Assembly (NCBI RefSeq): GCF_016464625.1
Contig: NZ_JAEAGO010000002.1
Span: 62,001-126,000, forward strand
Direction of reading: 5' to 3'
Length of the DNA: 64,000 nt
DNA from: Penaeicola halotolerans
GTDB lineage: Bacteria > Bacteroidota > Bacteroidia > Cytophagales > Cyclobacteriaceae
This document shows positions 52,616 through 62,475 of the stretch, one piece after another. How positions within the stretch are numbered: position 1 is the first letter of the stretch; each line of letters opens with the position of its first letter. The position numbers were made by a program, and so were the translations under genes. Below the pieces are notes generated by a model. It searched no databases. It worked only from the letters and a program-made list of their open reading frames with translations, and was not told the DNA's origin.

Positions 52616-53782
52616 ATGAAAAAAACTTTGACTGTACTTTTAGGAATCTCTAGCTTTTTGTTTTTTGCTTGTGGCAGCGATGGCGACTCTGGGGATGGGG
52701 CGATGAAAGAGTTCTCCCTAACTATCGAGGACACCTTAATGATCGATGCAGGAGATAGTTTTTTAGACCTTAAAAGCTCCCTCAATTCTGCTAAGCTCTT
52801 CGATGATGACAACACACTATACACTTACAATTCATTAGATCACCACTTAGATATCATCGATCTGGATGCACTCAATATCAAAGAGCGGATCAAGTTTGAA
52901 AAAGAGGGGCCAAATGGAATCTTTGGTACGTTCCCATTCTTTACAGGAATGAAAATAGTGGATAAGAATACATTTTTTAATAGCACCATGTTTGGTTTTG
53001 ATCAGTTCAATAGCAAAGCAGAAAAAGTCAAAGAATTCATCACTCAAAATCAAGACAAGTATGACTATGTAGGCGATAGTTTAGCTGAGGGTGAAAAGCT
53101 CACGGGTAATAATGCTTTCACAGCTGATGGGAAGCGCTATTACACCCAATTCAAGAGTGGAGAGGCTTCTGCTGGTATTGCCTTTATAGATTTAGATGAG
53201 TTTAGACTGACCAAAAAACCAATAGCGGATTTTGACAAGCTAGATAAGTTTAATATCACCTTCACCATGACTATGGGTAATGGTACTTCAATGATATCTT
53301 CTGGCGAGAGTTGGACGCCAATCGTAGAAGAAAGCAGAGTGATCTACGCTAATAGTGCCATGAATGAATTGCTCATCTATGATGTGGTAAAAGACACTGC
53401 ATATTATAAAACTTATACCAGCCAGCTAAGTCCAAATGCCAAAGAGGTAAACTTTAGTACTAAGATCACATCTCAAGAACAATTCTCTGATGAAATGAAA
53501 AAGAAAAATCAGCAGATCACTTTTCAAAAACCCATCTATAATCCAGCAGAAGAAGTGTACTACAGATTTGCCAAAACTACCACGCAGGTAAATGATGATT
53601 TAACAAAGGATACTTATTACCTCACAGTCTTTGATAGGGATCTCAACATGATAGGAGAAACAGCAGAACTGCCGGAAAACTTAAATCTCAGTACCTTATT
53701 CATCAAAGATGGCAAGCTACTCAGCTTTATCAATATTGACGATGAGATGGGATTTGTGGTGATGAATATCCAAGAAAAGTAA
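52616..53782 (+). CDS. DUF4221 family lipoprotein
   Basis: 388 residues. Lipoprotein signal (MKKTLTVLLGISSFLFFACGSDG, Cys19) and a beta-rich body that probably forms a propeller; family motif EKEGPNGI near 96-103 and C-terminal DDEMGFVVMNI. Related to the gene at 60130. Its acidic N-terminal segment suggests a flexible tether to the membrane. No enzymatic motif. Upstream gap is short and AT-rich. Confidence 0.75.
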   Translation: MKKTLTVLLGISSFLFFACGSDGDSGDGAMKEFSLTIEDTLMIDAGDSFLDLKSSLNSAKLFDDDNTLYTYNSLDHHLDIIDLDALNIKERIKFEKEGPNGIFGTFPFFTGMKIVDKNTFFNSTMFGFDQFNSKAEKVKEFITQNQDKYDYVGDSLAEGEKLTGNNAFTADGKRYYTQFKSGEASAGIAFIDLDEFRLTKKPIADFDKLDKFNITFTMTMGNGTSMISSGESWTPIVEESRVIYANSAMNELLIYDVVKDTAYYKTYTSQLSPNAKEVNFSTKITSQEQFSDEMKKKNQQITFQKPIYNPAEEVYYRFAKTTTQVNDDLTKDTYYLTVFDRDLNMIGETAELPENLNLSTLFIKDGKLLSFINIDDEMGFVVMNIQEK

Positions 53783-53795
53783 AAAATTAGCTCAT

Positions 53796-53828
53796 AAAAA
53801 GCCTCAGAATTGATTTTCTGAGGCTTTT
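53796..53828. terminator. Bidirectional terminator between the DUF4221 gene and the histidine kinase gene
   Basis: AAAAGCCTCAGAA pairs with TTCTGAGGCTTTT; both strands have runs of T. Confidence 0.85.
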
Positions 53829-53832
53829 GCTT

Positions 53833-55032
53833 TTAAGGCTTGATCGGCAGTTTGATGATAAAGGTAGCGCCCTCACCCTCCGTAGAGTCGATGGACATAT
53901 TACCTCCGATATCTTCTACTAAGTGCTTTACAAGTGTCAAACCAAAGCCATAGCCACTCTCCCCGCTTGTCCCTGCTGTAGATTTTCCTTGACCTGCCAA
54001 GATCTCCTCTATTTTATCTTTAGAGAGACCCACACCCGTATCAGTTACTTTGATCACAAGCACATTGAGTCTAAAGCTTAAGTCTACCAAGACTTTCCCC
54101 TTGCTCTCGGTGAACTTGATAGCATTGGAGATCAAGTTACCGATGATTTGAAGTAATTTATTTTTAGAAAAAGGCGTATGCTCTTCTGGCGTAGAGATCG
54201 CTACTTGGAAATCAATCTGCTTGGTCTTAGCCTGAGGAACAAAAAGTTGTAAGAGCTTTTCTTGCAAGGTCGCCAAGTTAAATTGATCAGACTTTGGCTC
54301 TCCTGAGTCTACTTTTGGTTTATCACTGCTCAGGATTTCATTGGCTAGCTCAAGGATCGAGCGACCGCTTTTTTGGATCAAACTGATGAACTGCAAGACC
54401 TCCTCCATTTTATTTTCATTGCCTTGCTCGCTGATCATCTCTGCCAGACCTACGATGCCTCCTAGCGGCCCGCGGATATCGTGAGCTACTTTCTTCTGCG
54501 TGAGATTGGCTTGGTTGACCTTATTTCTCAACTCTTGCATCGCATGGATCACCTTGATACGATTGACTACCTCATCAGCTATGATTTTAAGCATCTCCAC
54601 CTTCTCAGGAGAAAGCTCCTCTCGCTCTTGCCTATCTAGAACACATAGTGCGCCTATCTGTAGATTGCCTACTTTTAGCGGTACGCCAAAGTAGTATCTA
54701 TAACCATTTTCTTCCGTTACATAGCTTTTATCCTTAAACCGAATGTCCTGGGCAAGATTCCTTACCTCAAACTTCTCTGACTCTGTGATTGTATATTGAC
54801 AGACTGATTCTTCCCTAGGCAGTTGGCCTACCAACTCACCTACTCCAGATACACTCCACTGAGTGAACGCATCTATCAGGTTGACTAAGGAGACCTCTAC
54901 CCCCGCCACTTTAGCTGCTAGACGGTTGAGATCCTTGAAATTACTCTCAATATTGGTATAGTCAAGATCAAACTCAGAGAGTTTGATAATCCTATCAAAT
55001 TCATTGGATGGAATGGGAGCTTGATGAGCCAT
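53833..55032 (-). CDS. GAF-domain sensor histidine kinase
   Basis: 399 residues: GAF domain (about 25-165; FGVPLKVGNLQIGALCVLDR), then HisKA with the phospho-acceptor His in VAHDIRGPLGGIVGLAEM (about 183) and a HATPase_c domain with the N box NLISNAIKFTE and the G1 box VTDTGVGLSKDK and a G2-like GYGFGLTLVKHL. No membrane helix or signal peptide, so it acts in the cytoplasm. No response regulator is adjacent, so its partner is elsewhere. Signal unknown; there is no obvious chromophore Cys, so a light-sensing role is not supported. Confidence 0.9.
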   Translation of the reverse strand: MAHQAPIPSNEFDRIIKLSEFDLDYTNIESNFKDLNRLAAKVAGVEVSLVNLIDAFTQWSVSGVGELVGQLPREESVCQYTITESEKFEVRNLAQDIRFKDKSYVTEENGYRYYFGVPLKVGNLQIGALCVLDRQEREELSPEKVEMLKIIADEVVNRIKVIHAMQELRNKVNQANLTQKKVAHDIRGPLGGIVGLAEMISEQGNENKMEEVLQFISLIQKSGRSILELANEILSSDKPKVDSGEPKSDQFNLATLQEKLLQLFVPQAKTKQIDFQVAISTPEEHTPFSKNKLLQIIGNLISNAIKFTESKGKVLVDLSFRLNVLVIKVTDTGVGLSKDKIEEILAGQGKSTAGTSGESGYGFGLTLVKHLVEDIGGNMSIDSTEGEGATFIIKLPIKP

Positions 55033-55056
55033 TTTTGATTTTTTTGAGGTTATAAG

Positions 55057-55575
55057 CTATCGCTTGAGATCAAAATCTACCTGAGCATAAAGTCTGCCAT
55101 TACTATGCAGCATGTAAGTCAAAACTTGATTTTCTTTATCTAAAGACAAAGTCCAAATCTGACCAGTAGATCTTGGTAATAATTCCTTAGTAAAACTATC
55201 GGCTGGGAAGACTTGTTTGTTCTCATCCTGTTCAGTTGAAGTCCCTCCATAATTGGTGATACGATCAGGGGTGCCATCCTCATGTCGGTGGTCATGCTTG
55301 AGCTGTATCCCATCAGCAGTCATAGTGAGTATCCATGTGCGCGATTTATTTTCTCCTACGACAAAGGGTATCTTTATTTCAGTTTCATCACATACTTCAA
55401 AGGTGATAGACATGTCCGTCACTCCAGGAAATGGATTACCATGAACCACTTTACCTGGAAAAGTCTCTCCACAATAGGCTTTGAGATTATCAAAAAAACG
55501 TACTTGCTCGACCTGCTGGGCCGTAGATACCCATCCAGTTAGCATGATCAAAAATGTCAATAAAAGCTGCTTCAT
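55057..55575 (-). CDS. Secreted hypothetical protein (172 residues)
   Basis: Signal peptide (MKQLLLTFLIMLTGWVSTAQ), beta-rich body, two cysteines (YCGETF, EVCDETE) that might form a disulfide. Not recognised. Same strand, 24 bp upstream of the kinase gene start, suggesting one transcript. Confidence 0.7.
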   Translation of the reverse strand: MKQLLLTFLIMLTGWVSTAQQVEQVRFFDNLKAYCGETFPGKVVHGNPFPGVTDMSITFEVCDETEIKIPFVVGENKSRTWILTMTADGIQLKHDHRHEDGTPDRITNYGGTSTEQDENKQVFPADSFTKELLPRSTGQIWTLSLDKENQVLTYMLHSNGRLYAQVDFDLKR

Positions 55576-55737
55576 CTTTTTTCTTTCAATATAAGTTTTT
55601 TAGGCAAGACCACATGTCAAGCTTTCGTTAATTATACCATTGAGTACACTTTATCACAGCAATTATTCGGATATTTACATTTTGAAACTAAAATTCCTGC
55701 GCCTAGTATTATAGAGAGCAGTTAGTCTACACTTTTT

Positions 55738-58700
55738 ATGGCAAAGCATAAACTTAAAATCATCAGCATCGCACTTTTGATCCCTGTGTTCTTAATCAGC
55801 GGATTGATCGCACTAGTATACTTTAACCAAAAATCACTGGTTCAAAAGGCCCTTCTAACAATCAATGAGCAGTTTGTAGGCGTTTTGGAAATAGATGATA
55901 GCCACATCGCTCCTTTTGCTAACTTCCCCTACATCTCCATCGATCTAGAGGGGGTTCGCTTTTATGAAAACAAAGAAAAAAACACGAAGCCACTCTATGA
56001 AGCAAACGATCTGTATTTAGGCTTTGATGTCATCGACCTGCTAAAGGGTCAATATCATATCCGAAAAATCAGCATCGAAAATGGTCATCTAGATGTAATC
56101 AAAGACCAAGAAGGGCAAATCAACTTACTCTTAGCCAAAGGACTCAATGAAACAGATAGCACCACTGAGGAATCTGAAGAGTTTTACTTTGACTTAAAAG
56201 AGTTTCAACTTAAAGATTTTGAATTCATCTATAAAGACCTAGGTACAGGAAAAGATATAGTAGCCCATATCGAGGAAACTACCCTTGCATTAAGAGTGGC
56301 AGAAGATCACATCTTCATGGATATCATGAACAAGATGATTTTTGACATAGACCAAGACGGCCAACACACCTTTTTTGCGGATAAACACGTGGAGTTGAAT
56401 CTACAACTAGATTACAATAAAGCAGAACAAAAATTATTTGTATCGCCAAGCAAACTCAAACTAGAAGAGGCCTTTTTCACCCTAGAGGGAACAGTAGATA
56501 TCGATGACGACTTAGATACAGATCTCAAGATCTATGGAGAAAAGCCAGACTTTAGTGTCTTTGCGGCATTTGCACCTAATGAAGTGGGTCAAGCACTTAA
56601 AGACTACCAAAATGAAGGAGAAATCTTCTTTCAAGGCAGTATAAAAGGGAAAGCCGCCAATGGAAATACACCCGCCATCAATGTGGAATTTGGCTGTGAA
56701 GACGCCTATTTCCTTAATACTGATGTAAATAAAAAAGTAGACCAATTGCGCTTCGCGGGCTTCTATACCAATGGGGAAGAACGCAGCCTTCAGTCCTCAC
56801 AACTCATCCTCCAAAACTTCTATGCCAAGCCAGAAGAGGGTATCTTCCAAGGTACGCTAATGGTCAGAAATTTTGAGGATCCTTACATCAAAGTCAACCT
56901 CAATGCAGACTTAGATTTGGAGTTCTTAGGAGAGTTTTTTGAAATAGAAGGCTTACAAAGACTCAAAGGACAAATCATCATCGATATGGACTTTGATGAA
57001 CTTGTAGACTTAGAGATGCCTTCTCAAAACCTCGCGCAACTCAAGGAGGGCATAGACAGTGAGCTCACGATCAAAAACCTGAGCTTTTTAGTCCCCGGCT
57101 ATCCACATGCTATCACCAATGCGAATGGTCATGCAGAAATGGAAAATGGTCGTATCCGATTAGATTCTCTAAACTTCAGCATAGCAGGTTCAGACTTCAA
57201 GTTCGATGGTATGTTGAGTGATTTTCCTGCCGTCTTTCATGGGTTTGAAAAGCCCGTAAGAGCTAGTCTGAATGCCAGATCCAAACAAATAGACCTCAGA
57301 GAGCTGACTTCTTATGACACCACATCTGCTACAGATGAAGTGATCACTGACTTTAATATCAAGCTGGCATTCGAGACTACAGCAGATCAATTGACCAACT
57401 ACAAGTACCTACCAAAGGGGGAATTCTTCATAGAGGACTTCTATGCCAAGTTGAAAAATTATGCGCATACCTTCCATGACTTTCATGCGGATGTGATCAT
57501 CACGGAGACCGACTTTAGATTGATAGACTTTACAGGCGAGATCGATCAGACAGACTTTCACTTTACTGGTTCTCTAGCCAATTATCCTAAGTGGTTCCAA
57601 GATGTCAAAAAGGGAGATACTAAGCTTGAGTTTGACCTTGTGTCTAACTACATCCATCCAGCTGATCTACTCTCTTATGATGGAGTACAATATGTGCCTG
57701 CAAGCTATGCAGATGAAGAGATTCGTGACCTAAAAATCCACGGTAGACTAGACTTGCACTATGACAGCCTCTTCAAATCAGCCGATCTTTATTTGGATAA
57801 TCTGGACGCTAGACTCAAGATTCACCCACTAAAGCTAGAGCAGTTTAAGGGCAGATTTCACTATGAAGATGAGCATGTACAAGTAGAAAACTTCTCTGGT
57901 AAAATGGGTCGCAGTGATTTCAAAATCAATCTGGCTTATTATACAGGCGATGATCCTACTATCAAGAAACGTGATAATTTCTTCACCCTGACTTCCAATG
58001 CCTTAGACCTCGATGCGCTGATGAACTACAATGCTAGCCCTGCAGAGCCAGTCAACCATGAGGAAGCATTTAATTTATTTGATATTCCTTTTACTGACAT
58101 GCGCTTCTCTGCGGATATCGGCAAAATGAACTACCATACTTTTTGGCTTGAAGACTTCAAAGGAAATGGTCGCATCACTGAGAATCACTATCTCTACCTC
58201 GATACGCTCTCACTGAGAGCCGCTGACGGTTCACTAGGAGTTAGTGGCTACTTCAATGGCTCAGACCCTAAAAATATCTACTTCAGCAGTACCATGAAGG
58301 CAGACAAACTGGATATAGACAAGCTCTTGATCAAGTTTGAAAACTTCGGCCAAGACTACCTGATCAATGAAAACCTCCATGGAAAAGTCAGTGGTACGAT
58401 AGAGAGCAAGTTTCTAGTGCATCCAGACTTCACTCCGATCATAGAGAAAAGTGAAGCTAATATGAAACTGGCCGTATATAATGGTAGTCTTGTCAACTTC
58501 GCCCCGATACAGGCCATGTCTAGCTACTTCCAAGACAAAAATCTCAGCCTTGTCCGCTTTGATACTTTGAGCAATGAGTTTGATCTAAGAGATGGCATCT
58601 TGTACATTCCAAGTATGAATATCAACTCTAGTATCGGCTTCATAGAGCTTTCAGGTAAACAAGGCCTAGATCTCAACATGGACTATTTCGTACGAGTCCC

Positions 58701-58899
58701 GCTGGGCCTCGTCACACAAGTGGGCTTCAAATCGCTCTTTGGGGGTAAAAACAAAGAAGAAGTAGATCCAGATCAGGAGGATGCTATCGTGTATAGAGAT
58801 ACAGACAAACGTGTACGTTTCCTCAATATCAACATCTCTGGAAATCTCGATGACTACAAGATCTCACTGGGCAAAGACAAAAATCTCAGTAAAAAATAA
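55738..58899 (+). CDS. Second AsmA-like giant protein
   Basis: 1053 residues: a single N-terminal membrane anchor (IISIALLIPVFLISGLIALVYF) and long beta-repeat region beginning with FANFPYISIDLEGVRFYENKEK and recurring 30-40 residue strands (DFKLKDF..., LEGTVDIDDD...). Like AsmA/TamB relatives it probably spans the periplasm and acts in lipid transport or outer-membrane upkeep. Paralogue of the gene at 14926 by architecture; the C-terminal part lacks the Lys/Glu tail seen there. Confidence 0.82.
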   Translation: MAKHKLKIISIALLIPVFLISGLIALVYFNQKSLVQKALLTINEQFVGVLEIDDSHIAPFANFPYISIDLEGVRFYENKEKNTKPLYEANDLYLGFDVIDLLKGQYHIRKISIENGHLDVIKDQEGQINLLLAKGLNETDSTTEESEEFYFDLKEFQLKDFEFIYKDLGTGKDIVAHIEETTLALRVAEDHIFMDIMNKMIFDIDQDGQHTFFADKHVELNLQLDYNKAEQKLFVSPSKLKLEEAFFTLEGTVDIDDDLDTDLKIYGEKPDFSVFAAFAPNEVGQALKDYQNEGEIFFQGSIKGKAANGNTPAINVEFGCEDAYFLNTDVNKKVDQLRFAGFYTNGEERSLQSSQLILQNFYAKPEEGIFQGTLMVRNFEDPYIKVNLNADLDLEFLGEFFEIEGLQRLKGQIIIDMDFDELVDLEMPSQNLAQLKEGIDSELTIKNLSFLVPGYPHAITNANGHAEMENGRIRLDSLNFSIAGSDFKFDGMLSDFPAVFHGFEKPVRASLNARSKQIDLRELTSYDTTSATDEVITDFNIKLAFETTADQLTNYKYLPKGEFFIEDFYAKLKNYAHTFHDFHADVIITETDFRLIDFTGEIDQTDFHFTGSLANYPKWFQDVKKGDTKLEFDLVSNYIHPADLLSYDGVQYVPASYADEEIRDLKIHGRLDLHYDSLFKSADLYLDNLDARLKIHPLKLEQFKGRFHYEDEHVQVENFSGKMGRSDFKINLAYYTGDDPTIKKRDNFFTLTSNALDLDALMNYNASPAEPVNHEEAFNLFDIPFTDMRFSADIGKMNYHTFWLEDFKGNGRITENHYLYLDTLSLRAADGSLGVSGYFNGSDPKNIYFSSTMKADKLDIDKLLIKFENFGQDYLINENLHGKVSGTIESKFLVHPDFTPIIEKSEANMKLAVYNGSLVNFAPIQAMSSYFQDKNLSLVRFDTLSNEFDLRDGILYIPSMNINSSIGFIELSGKQGLDLNMDYFVRVPLGLVTQVGFKSLFGGKNKEEVDPDQEDAIVYRDTDKRVRFLNINISGNLDDYKISLGKDKNLSKK

Positions 58900-58926
58900 A
58901 TCCATCAGCCGATTTGGCTGATGGAT
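58900..58926. terminator. Hairpin between the AsmA-like gene and the propeller lipoprotein gene
   Basis: ATCCATCAGCC pairs with GGCTGATGGAT around a five-base loop. T-run on either side is weak. Confidence 0.5.
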
Positions 58927-58937
58927 ATTTACGGCTT

Positions 58938-59996
58938 TTAAAAGTCGAATTTATAAGCATATATACTTGGTTCTTTGTCAAAGGAAACACCATAAATGGT
59001 TTTATTGGCTTCATCTACTGAAAGATGGATGATAGGTCTATCCAGCAGCATTCGACAAAGTGGATTTCCTTCATAATCAAAGACCAATATCTCAGAAGTG
59101 TAATCATTTTCCTCCCTAATCACTTTGTCTGTTAATCCCCAATAATTGGCAAAGATATAGTTATCTGTGGGATAACCATCATAATAGTAAACCATGTCAC
59201 CGCCATTAGACGCTGCCATAGGGTATCCTAATACGTCAATGATGCTAAAGTCATTTGCTTGATTGAGAGGGCCCGAAACAGTGATGATTTCCTTAGTTTT
59301 GAGGTCAAAAATCTCTAAAATATCAGCACTTGCTGTTGTGCTTATTACTTTTTGCCTATTATCATTAAAGTTAAAGTGTCCTTGAAAAAAACTATTGAGC
59401 GTAAACTCTTCCCAATCTCCTTCGATCATTCCTGCAAACTTACCATGAGCTGATAATTGATTGCCTGCACTGTCGAATAAGACAAATTTACCCCCACCAA
59501 ACTCCGACCATCCAGCCAAACGATCATTAGCTATCCAAACTAACTCAGTTCCTGCCACCAAATCTTTTCTCTGTCTAAAGTCCATCAACGCTTTGGGTGA
59601 CTCTTGATAAGCAGAGAATTTATGGTATTTCTTAGTCTGGATATCCAATGCCCAAATATGATCTTTTTCAGGAGCCGGTTCTATTTTCCACACGTGGGTA
59701 AACTCCCCAGGACCTACGCCATCCACTCCAAGCCTATTGATATAAGTTAGGCTGTCATCTAACGCCACAACATGGATTTTAAAACCTCCATGATCATCTG
59801 CTATATAAAGTAGCCCATTTTGATAGTGCACCTTGCGGGGATTTTGAAGCTCAGGGATATCCAGCCGCTCACCCTTGAGAGTAATGGTCTGAGGGATATC
59901 GTCATAAGTAAAAAACTTAGCCCCTATTGGGTAGCGCTCTTCACAGCCAAACAAAGTGACCAAAAGCAAAGAGAAAAACAGTAAGAATTTTTTCAT
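58938..59996 (-). CDS. Lipoprotein with six-bladed beta-propeller fold
   Basis: 352 residues, lipoprotein signal (LLLVTLFGCEE, Cys18), repeated blade-like strands (NGLLYIADDHGGFKIHVVALDD; GPGEFTHVWKIEPAP; IWALDIQTKKYHKFSAY). Similar in style to Bacteroidota BF3164/TolB-like propeller lipoproteins. Role unknown, perhaps ligand binding on the envelope. Divergent from the DUF4221 gene at 60130. Confidence 0.72.
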   Translation of the reverse strand: MKKFLLFFSLLLVTLFGCEERYPIGAKFFTYDDIPQTITLKGERLDIPELQNPRKVHYQNGLLYIADDHGGFKIHVVALDDSLTYINRLGVDGVGPGEFTHVWKIEPAPEKDHIWALDIQTKKYHKFSAYQESPKALMDFRQRKDLVAGTELVWIANDRLAGWSEFGGGKFVLFDSAGNQLSAHGKFAGMIEGDWEEFTLNSFFQGHFNFNDNRQKVISTTASADILEIFDLKTKEIITVSGPLNQANDFSIIDVLGYPMAASNGGDMVYYYDGYPTDNYIFANYWGLTDKVIREENDYTSEILVFDYEGNPLCRMLLDRPIIHLSVDEANKTIYGVSFDKEPSIYAYKFDF

Positions 59997-60129
59997 CTGG
60001 AAAATTAGAAATTTAACTAATTTTTAAGTTAATTAATTTCTTTTAAAACCTAATTATCACCAGCCATAAAAAATCAATTTTCTTCTTCTTTTAAAAACAT
60101 AAAATTGACCTAACGAAAAGCGCACACCC

Positions 60130-61263
60130 ATGAAAAAGCTCCTCTATCTATTTGTTCTAAGCCTGATATGCCTCGCATGTGACAGTTCCTCAGATCAAAC
60201 AGCCTCCACCAAAACACTTCAGATCAGCATGGACACTGTAGTGGTCGATGCCAAAGAAGAGTTCCTCTACCTCAATGCAGTCCTCTCTAAATCCAGCGTA
60301 TCTCCTGATAAGCGCTACCTCTACAACTTCAACGACAAGCTGAGCTATATAGAGAAGATTGACTTAGCATCACTCGAACTCATATCTACCCATCCTTTTG
60401 AAAAAGAAGGCCCCAATGGCATCGGTAGCTATGTTTTCAGATTCAAGCAGATCGCAGAGGAGCAGTTTTTAATCCAGTCCTTTGAAGAAAGTGGCCTATT
60501 CAGTCTAGATGGAACGCTCCTCAAAAAGCTAGAAACACGCGCGGATAAAATCTCAGGACATAGCTTCAGGGCTGACGAATCCATGACAGCTGCCATGCTA
60601 AACCCAGAGCAGACTAAGCTTTATACCATCTTTCAGTCTTTTTTAAATAAAAGCTTCAGCTTTGGCATCATTGATTTGGAAACTAACACTTTTGAAGCCA
60701 TTGAGCTGCCGGCCTACCAAAAAGACTTTGAAGCTTATCATCTCTCATGGGTACAAGATGGCAAGACGATGGTCGTGATTCCACCTCAGTTTAAAATCAC
60801 CACGCAAGCTGACAGAGCCATCATCAGTAGCAATGTGACCACAGATATCTACACAATCGACTTGAAAACAGATAGCGTCACTCACTACAGCTATGAAAAT
60901 CCACTTAGCAAAAATGCAAAATCAACTACTACTCAAAACGTAGCTAATGACGAAGCAGGCTTCAGGCAATTGGTCAGCGACTATGATTCTCAGATCACTT
61001 TCGAGCCACCTGTTTGGGATGAAACCAGTCAGCAGTTTTATAGGTTTTCATACGCACAATATGAAGAAGAAATCGCTGGTGAGACTGTCACTAAAGCAGA
61101 AGTCTTTCTCACTATACTAGATAAGGACTTTCAAGTCGTCCACTCAATAGCACTCCCCAACTATGAAAAAGCTGTTCCTTTTCACTTTGTGAAGGATGGA
61201 CAGATCTGGATCTTCGAAAATGTCAATGACGAGCTCGGTTTTATCAGACTGACCATCAAATAA
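60130..61263 (+). CDS. DUF4221 family lipoprotein (second copy)
   Basis: 377 residues with lipoprotein signal (LFVLSLICLACDSS, Cys17) and motif EKEGPNGIGSYVF, ending NDELGFIRLTIK. Clearly related to the gene at 52616 (same motifs, similar length), but diverged across most of its length. Paralogues separated by 6 kb. Confidence 0.75.
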   Translation: MKKLLYLFVLSLICLACDSSSDQTASTKTLQISMDTVVVDAKEEFLYLNAVLSKSSVSPDKRYLYNFNDKLSYIEKIDLASLELISTHPFEKEGPNGIGSYVFRFKQIAEEQFLIQSFEESGLFSLDGTLLKKLETRADKISGHSFRADESMTAAMLNPEQTKLYTIFQSFLNKSFSFGIIDLETNTFEAIELPAYQKDFEAYHLSWVQDGKTMVVIPPQFKITTQADRAIISSNVTTDIYTIDLKTDSVTHYSYENPLSKNAKSTTTQNVANDEAGFRQLVSDYDSQITFEPPVWDETSQQFYRFSYAQYEEEIAGETVTKAEVFLTILDKDFQVVHSIALPNYEKAVPFHFVKDGQIWIFENVNDELGFIRLTIK

Positions 61264-61300
61264 AAAAATACCCCCACTAAACGTATGCTTAGCGGGGGTA
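61262..61300 (-). terminator. Terminator after the superoxide dismutase gene
   Basis: TACCCCC-x-CTAA pairs with TTAG-x-GGGGGTA; on the minus strand it runs into a run of seven T. It also lies directly behind the convergent DUF4221 gene, with a weak T-run in that direction. Confidence 0.75.
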
Positions 61301-61329
61301 AATCTATCAATCAATTATTCTTAATCGGA

Positions 61330-61935
61330 TTATTTAGCAGCTGCAAATCTCTTAGCTACTTCATCCCAGTTAACTAGGTTCCAGAAAGCACCAATATAGT
61401 CAGGTCTTCTGTTTTGATAGTTGAGATAGTATGCGTGCTCCCATACATCAAGCCCTAGGATAGGCGTACCCTTAGTCTCAGCCACATCCATCAGTGGATT
61501 GTCTTGGTTAGCCGTAGAGCATACGTGCACTTCGCCATTGGCATCTACACATAACCATGCCCAGCCAGATCCAAATCTCGTAGCCGCAGCGGTATTGAAA
61601 GCTTCTTTGAATTGATCAAAAGAACCAAACTTCTTGTCGATAGCAGCCGCTAGATCTCCACTAGGCTTGCCTCCACCCTTTGGTGATAGGATAGTCCAAA
61701 AAAGTGAGTGGTTGTAGTGACCTCCACCGTTGTTTCTGATCGCTGGGTTAGATCCTGCTATTTTCATCAAGTCCTCAAGTGACTTACCTTCATGGGCAGT
61801 ACCTTCGATCGCTTTGTTCAAATTCGTCACATAGGCATTGTGGTGTTTACCATGGTGGATTTCCATTGTCTTTGCATCGATGTGTGGTTCCAATGCATTG
61901 AGTTCGTAGGGTAATTTTGGAAGTTCAAAAGCCAT
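61330..61935 (-). CDS. sodA: Superoxide dismutase (Mn/Fe type)
   Basis: Detoxifies superoxide. 201 residues with metal ligands H27 (EIHHGKHH), the [11 protein letters not shown] His, and the Asp/His pair in [11 protein letters not shown]. The NQDNPL motif with Gln and the GGxHYNHS pattern favour Mn, but metal preference cannot be settled by sequence. No signal peptide: cytoplasmic. Transcribed alone. Confidence 0.94.
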   Translation of the reverse strand: MAFELPKLPYELNALEPHIDAKTMEIHHGKHHNAYVTNLNKAIEGTAHEGKSLEDLMKIAGSNPAIRNNGGGHYNHSLFWTILSPKGGGKPSGDLAAAIDKKFGSFDQFKEAFNTAAATRFGSGWAWLCVDANGEVHVCSTANQDNPLMDVAETKGTPILGLDVWEHAYYLNYQNRRPDYIGAFWNLVNWDEVAKRFAAAK

Positions 61936-62007
61936 ATTATTATTGGTTTATTTTTAGTAAAACATTTATTTAAAAGTATCGGACGTGCCGATGAATATTC
62001 AATTTCT

Positions 62008-62451
62008 TTATCCCCTAAGTTTTTTGAAAAAACTATCTAAAAGTGCCTTACTCTCTACTGCCATCAATCCTGCCTGCACTTTAGCTTTGGGATGGAGAAT
62101 GGACTTACTTAGCCTAGAAAAGCCTCTCTTCGGATCATCCGCCCCATAATATAACAACCCGATCTGAGACCAAAAAGTTGCACCAGCACACATGATGCAT
62201 GGTTCAAGCGTCACATAAAGCCGACAATCAATGAGATATTTCGCCCCCAAATAGTTGGCGGCTGCTGTCAGTGCGAGCATCTCAGCATGTGCCGTGACAT
62301 CCTGTAGTTTCTCCGTTTGATTGTAAGCCCTCGCGATGATGCGATTGCCTGATACTACTACTGCGCCTACGGGTATTTCTCCTTCTTCATACGCCTGCTG
62401 TGCCTGCTTGAGCGCTTCATTCATATAATACGCATCACTGTAGAGTTCCAT
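62008..62451 (-). CDS. tadA: tRNA-specific adenosine deaminase TadA
   Basis: Makes inosine at position 34 of tRNA-Arg. 147 residues with zinc motif VTAHAEMLAL (catalytic Glu) and LEPCIMCAGA (two Cys). TadA rather than free-base or cytidine deaminase is inferred from length and from EGEIPVGAVVVSG and the Met-rich C-terminal part. Confidence 0.9.
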   Translation of the reverse strand: MELYSDAYYMNEALKQAQQAYEEGEIPVGAVVVSGNRIIARAYNQTEKLQDVTAHAEMLALTAAANYLGAKYLIDCRLYVTLEPCIMCAGATFWSQIGLLYYGADDPKRGFSRLSKSILHPKAKVQAGLMAVESKALLDSFFKKLRG

Positions 62452-62475
62452 CCAAGCAATTTAAACAATCTTCCC

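Noticed and set aside
53833-55032. Phytochrome-like photoreceptor role for the GAF kinase
   Set aside because: No PAS/PHY domains and no clear chromophore-binding Cys are visible.
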